From the NCBI GenBank assembly GCA_004369045.1, contig ML213505.1, forward strand, positions 720,591-784,590: a stretch of DNA of 64,000 nt. The letters are read 5' to 3'. This DNA comes from Heliocybe sulcata (taxonomy: Eukaryota; Basidiomycota; Agaricomycetes; Gloeophyllales; Gloeophyllaceae). The notes below the pieces were generated by a model. It was not told where the DNA came from. It saw only the letters and a program-made list of their open reading frames with translations, and did no database searches. Both the position numbers and the translations under genes were made by a program. How positions within the stretch are numbered: the stretch's first letter is position 1; every line of letters starts with the position of its first letter. Shown one piece after another: positions 12,832-22,924 of the stretch.

Positions 12832-14958
12832 TAGTTGTACAAGTATTGATACAGTAGGTGCGAGGCGGATAATATGTAATATGTACAGACGGTACTAGTA
12901 TGTCCGGGTCGTCGTGGTCGTGAAGCTCGTATCAGTTATCGGGATTCGGCATTGCATGGTGCACACTTGTCTGCGGACTGTGGGGGGAAGTTCGTCAATC
13001 GGGCTTGCCTGCAACTAAACAGACCTACCTCTCGCGTTACTTGCCTCTCTGGTTGTCTGCATGGTATTAGACTCTAAGGATTTCAAATCAGGTACAGGGC
13101 AGCTTACTGGTAATACCGGCGGCAAGCGCAGGGGTGAGACGGTGAACCACAATTTGCCGGATGAGCTGTGCTGAAGGTACAGTCTGATTCACCGCAGTCG
13201 ATATACTCTTCTCCCGTGAACGTAAGGTGCCCGCAGGTGGTCGACCGCGTGAAGAAGAGCTTTCGATGGCACATGTCTGCGGAACGAGACTAGGATCTGC
13301 CCCTTGCGTACAGGAAGTCTCACTTCTTCAACCCGGCGGTGAACGGATCGTGCTTTACACGGCTAGGAACATCATAGATTAGCTTCCGTCTCTTCGTCGC
13401 ATCAAAATAGACACTCACCGTCGACGAGAGGAGAGGGGATAGGGCTGCGGTCGCTGGTTCCTCTCATTTAAGAGGGCGACCCCGGATCCGATTATCCATC
13501 CCATGCGCATGCAGTCGTGCGCATATGTAAACAGGCAAATTTTCTTCGCATCCTTCTGTCATGCAGAATTCCACCGTGGGTCAGGCCATGCAGCGTCAAC
13601 GATAGCCTATCCCTCATTCATCCGTATGATTTACTATCGATCGGCGCACGGCTCACATCATACTCTCTTCCTTTATCTCGATTACAACACCCGGCAATGG
13701 CGCGACCTGGACCAGTCGAGGTCGTGTATCCAGGAAAAGCCACATTACTGTGGCAGGTGATCATGCAATTGATAATAAACATGTAGTCCATTTCTACTAT
13801 GTTCATTTCCGAGTACTCGGCGCTGACGACAATATCCGTACCGCGGAATGTGAGAGAGGAGATAGAAATAACGCAAGTCAAAAATCAAAGCACTGCGTAA
13901 ATTGTCCAACTGACCGCAGCCCAGAATCAGAAACAGATGAGGAATGTTAGCTCGTATTCCATTGGAATGCCTGGCAAGCCGTATCGCCGTGAGATTGTGG
14001 TAGCTACTTGCCGTCATTACATTAGCGGGATTCCCTCCATTGTCGAGATCTGAGATGACGGATCAACTCGAGATGAGATTCTGCAGAGATCCCCGGACTG
14101 GGGCAGCGTTCTCGAAGGCGTCGTCGTGGCGTTAACAAGGCAGCGTGTGAGTCCGCCCGCTCTTCTTCACGTGTAGGCTGCACATGCTCACCACATTCAC
14201 CGCGAATGAGAGCTGAAGGCGCTGTCTTCTCCGGAGCTTTGCTCTAAGTTTGAGGAATCTGAGGCCGCGATCTAAGCTCGACCATGCTGATACTGATAGG
14301 GTTGGGAATAGGACCGTGCACCCCGCTTTATGGCGGACAAGGCAGCCTTCGAGGAACCATGGAGATTACACGTACTAACGCTAGTGACCTAAAGCCTCGG
14401 CGCGTAACGTGGGGCCTTAGAGAGGACAGAAAAGTCGTAGTCCACAGGAGCACAGTGCTTGACTTTATCGAGAAGGTTGGCCGTGGACTGTTGGAAAGCA
14501 AAAACACCGCCACGGTGCGAGTAAGAGATAGGAATGTCTAAGAGCGTCCATTTCCCGCAAGGAGCAAGAAAAGGTTAGATGAGCAAGGAAGACAAGACAA
14601 GGAAGACTGGCTGAGAACGCAGAAGCACCAGCGAGCGGATCCGGCACAAGGGCAGTGTTTCTCAGGTCCCGCAGGGCAGTAATCACCCTCCTCCCGCACT
14701 TATGCAGCATAAAGCCGGTAGCAGTCGAGGCCAGCAGGGAAGCCAAATCGTCCGACCAATGCCCCCGGTAAAGGCGTAAGACGACGAGAAGACTGTGGCG
14801 GCGCCGCGGGAGGGAGGAGAATTTGTGACTTCTGTGTGACCACGTCACAAGGCGGAAGCTTCTCTTTGTGGCTGCAGCTTCAACGCTTATCGAGGTTTCC
14901 CACTTGCCACTGAACTGCTCACATCATATCTCTGCGTTCAGTCAAGGCAATCAGCGCA
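12832..14958. other. 2.1 kb gap without a recognisable gene
   Basis: No product I can name on either strand. A weak gene-like start occurs at 13697, where a CT-rich leader precedes an ATG giving MARPGPVEVVYPGKATLLWQ and then a good donor. Possible later exons give SISTMFISEYSALTTISVP, but the introns needed would be only about 30-45 bases. An inverted repeat of seven bases lies at 13503-13524. The rest looks like non-coding DNA or very short ORFs. Confidence 0.4.
13503..13524. repeat. Short inverted repeat ATGCGCA / TGCGCAT
   Basis: Seven-base arms flank an eight-base loop. Function unknown; it could be a binding site or chance. Confidence 0.3.
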
Positions 14959-16350
14959 ATGGATCCTTCCCAAGCGATTGCAGATAGCCCTTGTCGCAAG
15001 CGTCGTCGCTCGAAGGAAGACAGCAGTGACATGGTTGGCCTGGCGGGACCTCCTGTGGCCGCTGAAGCCGGCAGCCCATCGATGAAGAAGCGAAAAACAA
15101 AGGCAGTGGTCATCTCCCCGTGGCAGGATATCCCAGAGTGGAAAACCGACAAGTGCCCGCTCCTAGAGATGCCTGTCGAGATCCTAGACAAGGTCAGGAG
15201 CATCCTCCATTCCCCACACCTGCGTGAAGCCGGGGACCTAACATTTCACTCGCAGATCTTCTCAGAGGAGAGCCGACTTAGAGTATGATTCCTTCCTGCG
15301 CGCCCGTCCGTCTCATTCTCATTCTCATCTGCGCCTATAGCCGCAGGATCACCTCGCCTTCTCCGGGACATGCCGGGCGATAAGGAAGGCGTACACGGAG
15401 CCGGTGTGGAAGGTGCGGCGTCTCGTTTCTTCGCGAGGGATGTTAAGGCATCGCGCCACAGGCGATGGTCTCGCCGTATACCACGAGCTACAGCGACCGC
15501 ACTATCCTCGACCGGATATTCTCCACGGCCTTGCTCAGCGAAGCGCCATCCGAGGGGACAGCCGAAGACGCGGCCTCGCAGACTCAGCAGAGTCCTAAGA
15601 AGGGCAAATCCAAGGCTGTGATGACTCACAAAGAACTGGTATGGGTTATATGGTCGAGTCTGCTTTGGCTACGCTGTTCCTCATGGGGATATATGTCTAG
15701 GTCATCCAAATGGTCAATTATAGCCAAACCTTGTCGACCGTAAGTTCTCCATGTCTATTTTCCGTATGGGTTATCCATACTCATTGATGCGGGTCTCGTC
15801 AGACCGAAGCGAAGACCAAGTATAAGGTGAGCGGGAAGAACTTGCTGCTGTCCCATTATCTCGAGACTCACGGAGATATGGTTCTAGCTCACTGATCCGC
15901 AGCTCGTGAGTGATCCAGTTTATCGTGGACGATCACCATACGAAGCGTCCATACCAGTTGACCTTGCCCTTTGGTACACGGCGCAATCCCTACAAACGTA
16001 ACGGGTGAGAGGCTCACGTCCCACCACTAGTCCTTCCTCCTACTGACACTGGTATCTCCAGGCCACCCATACGTTCGTTTAAGGAATCCCGCGTATATGC
16101 ACTCGCCATGCGCGTACATGGCGGACCGCTGGGGCACACAGCTCACTTGAAGAAACTCGCCGAGCGCGCAGCCAAGACGCACGCTACAAAGGCAAAGAAC
16201 GGCACTCTTCCTGTCAAAAAACCCCGTCAAGATCCTCGCATGGGCCTGGCGATGATGGCCCTGTTCTTTTCCGCAATGTGTGAGGGTGAGGATGCCTATG
16301 ATGATTTCGGCGACTATGACGGAGATTACGATCCCTATGACGGGATCTGA
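14959..16350 (+). CDS. F-box protein with XPA/Rad14-like C-terminal DNA-binding region
   Basis: Likely SCF ubiquitin-ligase adaptor. The N terminus is basic (CRKRRRSKED, MKKRKTK), like a nuclear localisation signal. After splicing introns at about 15196-15255 and 15281-15340, an F-box reads CPLLEMPVEILDKIFSEES then HLAFSGTCRAIRKAYTEPVW. A middle part carries a basic linker (SPKKGKSKAV). The C-terminal part reads TEAKTKYK-LTDPQL, then TRRNPYKR, then IRSFKESRVYALAMRVHGG. This pattern parallels the XPA/Rad14 C-terminal domain, where yeast Rad14 has a KTE-C-K-Y-LTD-EL stretch, an NP motif and a helix ending in WGG. It lacks the XPA zinc finger. The tail is acidic and Tyr-rich (DDFGDYDGDYDPYDGI). 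The domain reading is my own motif comparison. The gene lies 2.1 kb downstream of RAD3/XPD on the same strand. Confidence 0.8.
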
Positions 16351-17345
16351 GCGTCCCAGCCTCCACATGGCCACCGGTCTTGTATCTTGTGTATCATATA
16401 AACGTCCAAAGAAGGGTTTGAAGGACGTCGACCAGGTTTAGTGTATCATAGTATTTGGTTCAACGCCTATTGCGCGAGCCGTCGTCTATTATGTAGCAAG
16501 CTACCCGTATTGTACACTGATCACTGCCTCGCCTGTCTCTGCGAGCAAGAGTCCACCAGCGCTGGACAAACTGACGAAGGACACTACAGTGGGCGAACCT
16601 GGCATCCTGCCGGAGGAGTGCCGTGAATTGTGCAAACAAGTGCGTTTGGTGAGCCTCCTCGTCAACAAAGTGGCTGGCTGCTCCGGTCTAGCGGCGGTTC
16701 CTCAGCGGTCTTGGCGAGGTCGAGACACACCTTTCAACATAATAGTCCTTGGGATTGAGTTGGTCGTACGCGTGTCATGCTGATAATCACAAGTAAATGC
16801 AAGGGGCCTGAGATTCACGTTGTCGAGAATACACCTCTCTGAAGAAAGTGAATAAGTCCCCACCTGAGCGTTCCTGAACCGCACAGAGAGGCGGTTCGCA
16901 AGACCGTAGGTCCAGGACTGCACTTGCCTTTTATTAGACCGTCCAATTCAGTAGCGCAGATGTGTCCGCTACACTTTGAGTTTGCAATGCACCGCGATGA
17001 GACCACTTTATACACGTCTGCAGGTGCAAGCGTATGGATCTTATCAAGCACGTCGGCGATACCCGAGATGCATGTGCCAGGACGGAACACAAAAACAAAA
17101 CTATGCATAAATACAACGCTTGATCATCTCATAGTACTCTGCGTAGCTGGCTGTTCCCGGATTAATTCCTTCAGTGCATCCTCAAGAGTACACTAGAATA
17201 TTAACATGGTTACTTTTACAAACTAGAGATGCTTCAATGGTCAAAATCTAGTAGCCATGTCATGCAGTAGACAGCTGTAGAACGTCACAAGATACTTGCC
17301 CTGCGCGAATATCGATCTGCAGGAGTTCTCGAGTATAAATACTCA
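16351..17345. other. 1 kb gap, promoter of DPP III at its right end
   Basis: Nothing recognisable as a gene. The minus strand between 16815 and 17108 has a fairly open frame (for example ISGIADVLDKIHTLAPADVY), but no splice pattern or family supports it. The last 15 bases hold a TATA box. Confidence 0.4.
17334..17340 (+). promoter_or_regulatory. TATA box upstream of dipeptidyl peptidase III gene
   Basis: TATAAAT lies 12 bases before an upstream in-frame ATG (17346) and 84 bases before the family-standard ATG (17418). Transcripts started about 30 bases downstream would begin between the two ATGs. Confidence 0.5.
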
Positions 17346-20292
17346 ATGCAGCGTCGTCTGCTCGGTCTCAGACGGGTTTTACCTCATCCCAAAGTATCTG
17401 CGCGATTCTCATCGACTATGGCCTCTGAACGTTTCCTGGCAGACCGGGCTGCTCCCCTCTGCAGCCTCAGCGTCGCCAAGTCTTTCTCACTGCTCAGGTG
17501 CATATACTCACCTACTTGTCATCCACACCATCCTGATACTTGGACAGCCCAAACGAGAAAAAATATGCTCACTACCTTGCCGAGGCCTCCTGGGCTGGCG
17601 CTCGCATAATCCAGGGCCAATGGACTCCTCAGGCCACTTCGCTCTACGACCTCCTCATCTTGACCTTCTCGGATAGTAAAGGCAACCTCGCTGACCTCGA
17701 TGCTCTGAAAACGAAGGCCGGCCTTGGAAACGAGGACTGGGAGGACCTGCTTCAATACACCAGCCAAGTGAGTGTCACGACCAGGAGTGCCTTAACGGTA
17801 TGAGAACGAGTCGACCAGGTCCTCAGCAACCTAGTCAACTACAAGTCCTTCGGCTTCACGAAAATTATTCCCCGCATTTCCCCAGATAACTTCACAAAAG
17901 TAGTCTTGGCGTCCGCGAACTCGGCCAATGCCAGCGGACTGTGGGACCAGCTGAAGGAGCACATCTACTCGACCGCTCCCGAAGCGAGCCTATCCATTGG
18001 CAAACCCATTCTTGGGCACGTCTCCAACTACTACCTCGGCGAACCGATTACGGATGAGGAGGTCACTGCTGTTCAGGCTGCTGCTGAGAAACTCGGCCTG
18101 GATGTGCTGAATACTCGGTAGGCGTCGCGCCGTTGCGACTCTTTCATTCATCTCACTGCCCCTCCAGTGTCAAGAAAACCTCCGCGACCTCTTTCACACT
18201 CCTCATCGCCTCCGCTTCTAACTCTCCCCCGTCCTCTGCATCCTCCTCCACCCACCCACTCGACACCCTCTCCCCTGCAGCCACCCTCACCATCCAATAC
18301 GGCGACTTCTCCTCCGCCCTTTCGAAAGCGGCAAAGGCCCTCTCGGAAGCACGCAAGTACGCTGCCAACGAGAACCAGCAGAAGATGCTGGAGGGGTATA
18401 TCAGGTCCTTCGAGAGCGGGAGCATCGAGGAACACAAAAAGGCGAGCGAGTCGTGGGTGAAGGACGTGGGCCCTGTGGTGGAGAGTTACATCGGGTTTAT
18501 CGAGACGTACGTCGACCCGTATGGGGGCAGGGCGGAGTGGGAAGGTATGTGCAGTCCAGTGGCGAACGCCTGACTTTACACTGATTTACTGTGTTCTTTC
18601 AGGCTTCACCGCCATTGTGGACAAGCAGCTCTCGGCAAAGTACGAGACGCTCGTGAACAACGCGAGCGAGCTTATCAAGGTCCTGCCCTGGGGCCCGGAC
18701 TTTGAGGTTGACGTCTTCCGGAAACCCGACTTTACGGCGCTGGAGGTGCTGAGCTTCGCGACGGGCGGGATTCCGGCTGGCATCAACGTGCGTCTGTCTT
18801 GTGGGAGGGATTATAATGTGGCTGACGAGTGCGTGAGCGGTGCAGATCCCGAATTACTACGAGATTCGCGAGTCGGTGGGGTTCAAGAACGTTTCGCTCG
18901 CTGTACGTGCCCGTTCTCCTTCTCGTGGTTTGCACTATTAAGTGAGGCGTGCGGTGTGCAGAACATCCTCGCAGCAAAGGCGCCAAGCAAGTATCCCCTT
19001 CTCCGTCATCCCAGGGTCACTGATCCGTTCACCCGTTGCACTTAGACGAGGAGCTCACCTTCATCCACCCCACCGACACGGACCTCTACAATGCCTGGGA
19101 CAGCCGTGCGTTCGAGCTGCAAGTTGCGAACCACGAGCTGCTGGGGCACGGCAGCGGGAAGCTATTCAAGGAGGAAGCCGGCGGGAAGAGGAATTTTGAT
19201 GCGGACAAGGTGGGGTATTTACAACGTCGCCTCCAGCCATGTTGATATATTGCGTGAATGTAGATTATCAACCCGCTGACGGGCAAGCCTATGTGGGCGC
19301 TTTCTTTAGTTGCTGGGAAGGGCTGATGTGGCTAACGGCTGTATAGTACGTCCTGGTACAAGCCCGGCCAGACTCCCGACTCTGTCCTGGGAGAGGTGTC
19401 CTCGTCAATGGAGGAGTGCCGCGCCGAAACGGTTGCTTTGTACCGTACGTCCCCTCCCTCCCTCTTGCCGCCTGCCTGACGGGTTTCACCGCTTGTAGTG
19501 GCGAGCAACGAGGAGATCCTCCAGATCTTCGGGGTGCGTTCTCCTCAGGCATGTCAGAGTCACCGCGATAGCCATCTCATTCGTGCACGGGCAGTACACC
19601 GACAAGCAAGAAAAAGAAGACATCCAGTACATCACCTTCCTCCTCATGGCGCGCGCCGGGCTGCGTGCGCTCGAGTTCTATGACCCGAAGGCGAAGAAGC
19701 ACGGGCAGGCGCATATGCAGGCCAGGCGCGTTCCTCTCCCTCTCAGGTTGTGAACGCTCGGCAGACTCATGGATGCGTGTAGGCTTGGGATCACGCAGCA
19801 TCTGATCAGGGAGGGGATTGCGCGGCTCGAGGAGGTAAGAGGGAAAGATGGGAAGCTGGACAACCTTTACATCAGGGTATGCCTACTCATGTGCGCGACA
19901 TCTCGTTCTTCTTCTCAGCTGTGCCATTCTGTAGGTCGACCGGGACAAGGTCCTCACACACGGCCGCACCGCTGTCGGCAAACTCTTGATCGACCTCCAG
20001 GTCCGGAAGAGCACCGCCGACGGCGCGGGCGCGCGCGCATTCTACACGCAGCTGACTAATCCACTTCCCGGGTGGGAGGGCGAGATCAGGGATCTGGTGT
20101 TGAAGAAAAAGCAGGTGCGTCGGCGTGGGTGTGATACGGGCAGGGAGACATGTCTGATGTGCGGACGAACTGCAGCCGAGGAAGATATTCGTCCAGCCGA
20201 ACACGTTCGTCGAGGGCGACACGGTCGTGCTGAAAGAGTACCCGCTCACGAACGCCGGTGTTATCCAGAGCTTCATCGAGAGGAGGCTCTGA
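17346..20292 (+). CDS. DPP3: Dipeptidyl peptidase III (M49 zinc peptidase) with in-frame N-terminal leader
   Basis: Cleaves dipeptides from the N termini of short peptides; normally a cytosolic enzyme of about 700 residues. The M49 zinc motif reads HELLGHGSGKLF and the second ligand motif EECRAETVALY. Both are intact. Other family blocks include FLADRAAPLCSL, KKYAHYLAEASWAGARII, TFIHPTDTDLYNAWDSRA, ITSWYKPGQTPDSVLGEVSS, EFYDPKAKKHGQAHMQAR and the end FVEGDTVVLKEYPL...ERRL. Two starts are possible. Family homology begins just after the ATG at 17418 (MASERFLADRAAP). An in-frame ATG at 17346 adds 24 residues (MQRRLLGLRRVLPHPKVSAR...) that are Arg-rich, lack acidic residues and look like a mitochondrial presequence. 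Many short introns are present. The stop is TGA 20290-20292, convergent with PTC7 223 bases away. Confidence 0.94.
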
Positions 20293-20515
20293 TTGCACAT
20301 GGAACAATAAGAAAATGCAAGCTCGCCGTTGACTGGAATCAATCTGTAGCAATAAGGCCGTCGCCATCGCCGGGTGTATTAGGCAGCATTCTGAGTGTAA
20401 CGTTATATTACATTGCGCAGATGGTATCAATAAATAAGATGCCGGAATGTTATGGTTCTATGTACGATGGTTGACGAGAGCTTGCGTGTGGGTGAGCGAT
20501 TTTTGTTTTGACGGG

Positions 20516-22063
20516 CTATGCGGTCTCTCGGACGAGAGCGACTATGACTGTTACGCTGCGGCAGGGTTAGAACATTAGCGGATGAAAGGCGACGAGGCGC
20601 GTCGGAGCTTACTCGTCTACTTTCTGGATAACGCATGTTATTAAGAGCATGATAACCTTGGGATGCGAGAGGTGACTCACCCCTCCGCGGAAAAACATGT
20701 CCTCTTTTGCAGCAGCCCCTAAATGAATACGTTCAGTCTTGTATACCACACTGCCGACGAGCGTAGAGACCAACTTTCGAAAGGGCTGACCCGCTTCCGG
20801 TTGTGCATGCACATTTTGGCGTACTCGACAATGCGGTTCGCCATCGTCTGCGCTTGCTCGTCGTCGGACTTTGTGCCCTCCATCTGGCGCGACACGAGGG
20901 AGCATATCTGGACCAGTTCGGAGGGGAAGACGTTATCTGACAGGCCGTCCGTCTGCGGCGCGTGAGCGCGGAGCCAAGCGCGATGGGAGAACACGCACGT
21001 AGACGATGACGATGTCCCCGCTGCGCAGGCGGGTCTCGTACAGCTCGGCGTCGCCTGGCGCGTCTACGGCGGAGCTGGAGTACCGCCTGGACCCGCGGGG
21101 GAGTTTGGTTAGCTGTCTGGGCCGGTTAGTCGTGAGCACCCGGGAGCAAGGGAGGGTGGGTATGCTTACTTTGGGCAGTTGAAGAAGTGGGTTTGGGGTT
21201 CTTGGCGGTAGAATACTTGGGATGAGCGGATGATTGAGAATCCGCTGTCACCTAGACTGTGATGTAGACTGAGTATGTGCGCCATATGTAGAGAGGGTGG
21301 AACGGTATACTTTGCTGACCGCAATAGCCCTGATGACGCGTTGAGGTTGAGCAAGCATGCCGTGCTGGAACCTAATGCCATGTTTCAGTTGAAGTAATTC
21401 ATAGCAGATAATCACAGCTCGCACCAGCTGATACGGCTCTCTCTCTCAGCACAGCGTCATACGACAGCTCCAAACACTCCTTGGGCGTCATTTCCCATCC
21501 CTCGACCTGCTCCCGCTCCTCATATTCTTGCATAGGGTCGATCTCTGGCTCCCCAGCCCAACCATGTTTCGAATATCGATGCGCATGGAACATGAGGGCT
21601 TGAGAGAAGAGAGATGGGTCGACCCCGCTGTCGACCCATCCTCCTACGCCGTCAGCAACACCAACTGATACACCCTTATCAGCCTCTGCGTAAGCACCCT
21701 AACACAAGCTCAGCACGAATATACGCACTGATTGCTCCCGCATCTGCGTTCTAGCAAAGTAAGAGGGTGGAAGGCAGGCAAGAGTAGTCTACGGGACGCT
21801 ACCTCTTGGACGTAGAAGAAATCCTCGCCGGGATCTGTGCCCCATGTTGAAGTGTGCAGGCGGGCGAGCTGATCGTCTTTCCATTTGAGTATGCTGCTGT
21901 TGGGTGGGAATGAGGACTTGACGCGCTTGACACGGGGGTCTGGAGGCTTGCCGGCCCAACTCGCGGCGATGTGGAAGCGGTAGGGGCGAGATAGTGTTGA
22001 TAGTGTTCGACATGATGAGCAGTGCGAAGGAGCGAGCCGTCTATGCTTGAGCGAGAGAGACAT
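20516..22063 (-). CDS. PTC7: PTC7-type PP2C protein phosphatase, mitochondrial
   Basis: Metal-dependent Ser/Thr phosphatase. Yeast Ptc7 acts in mitochondria, where it activates coenzyme Q biosynthesis by dephosphorylating Coq7. The N terminus is Arg/Ser-rich (MSLSLKHRRLAPSHCSSCRT) and suits import. PP2C metal-binding blocks are visible: FFYVQE, then VGVADGVGGWVDSG, LGDSGFSIIRSSQVFYRQEPQ, GDIVIVYTDGLSDNVFPSEL and the last block FFRGGKVDDVTVIVALV. The final Asp pair is created by splicing: an intron in KVD|D separates the last two exons, giving a stop at complement 20516-20518. Reading straight on would give a false stop. Several other introns interrupt the frame. The 860 bases upstream contain its promoter. 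All expected acidic metal ligands seem present. Confidence 0.92.
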
Positions 22064-22924
22064 AAAGAATGATCGACGTCTAGTAAAGGTTTATGATAAC
22101 CAGCGGTGGGTTCACGTGACTAACGCGGGGCATGGGTCGTTCCGCTCCACTTGCATTATGCCAGGTTTCGTGTTCTAATCGCCCACACTAATACGAGAAC
22201 GGGTGTAGGTACTGTGTCGCTGCAGCTCTACCTATCAATGGACATGGCTGGCCTTGATATCATGGCACAGGTCACACGTATTATCCAGAGAATGGCTGGC
22301 ATAAGTTGGCAAGAGCTACTCTGAAGCAGAGTATAATACGATGCGTACCATCCAAGGTGAAATCAATATAGGCGTTTGTCTCAATGCTTAAGGAGGATGG
22401 ACGATATGGACGAAGGTATGATGCACAGGTACGTCTTGAGGTGGACTTGAGGATGTCCCATCTCCAGCCTCGGTGGTCAGAGTGCCTTTCCTTTCACCTG
22501 CGCACGGCACAATGCCTTGTGTCGATGTGCTATGGTTTGTTGCAACTCCGCGTCTTCAAGAACCCGCCGTGGCTTCAGACCTTTGCCTTCGATAAGAATA
22601 TTGTGCCGTGTGGCCTATAGAACAAGTACATCGCTGATGCTGTTCCCCTTGACGTCTGTGTCCCTTGCAGAACGCGCGATGCTGGCCGTCGAGTCAATGC
22701 ATGTCAGATTTGTGGCTGGTACGTCGAGACCTGAGTGCTGTGTTATGAAGTCATGATGTGACCAGTCCAGTGGGAGCGGATGGGGACCGGCATCGTAGAA
22801 GAATGAAGCAGAACCTGATGCGTGTACAATAGGAGATCCATGGCATCGCGTTACATATGCAGAGAATGACTCACTCCAGTATGTTCATAGGAATATGGAG
22901 TATCTAAACTCATAAAAAGGAAAC
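22064..22924. other. 0.86 kb intergenic region upstream of PTC7
   Basis: Lies between the PTC7 start and the 3' end of the leucine-rich-repeat gene, both on the minus strand. It should hold the PTC7 promoter and the terminator of the neighbour. The small ORFs on the plus strand look random. No repeat or RNA gene is apparent. Confidence 0.4.

Noticed and set aside
16815-17108. Minus-strand frame with ISGIADVLDKIHTLAPADVY
   Set aside because: Looks mildly protein-like, but no start, splice pattern or family supports it.
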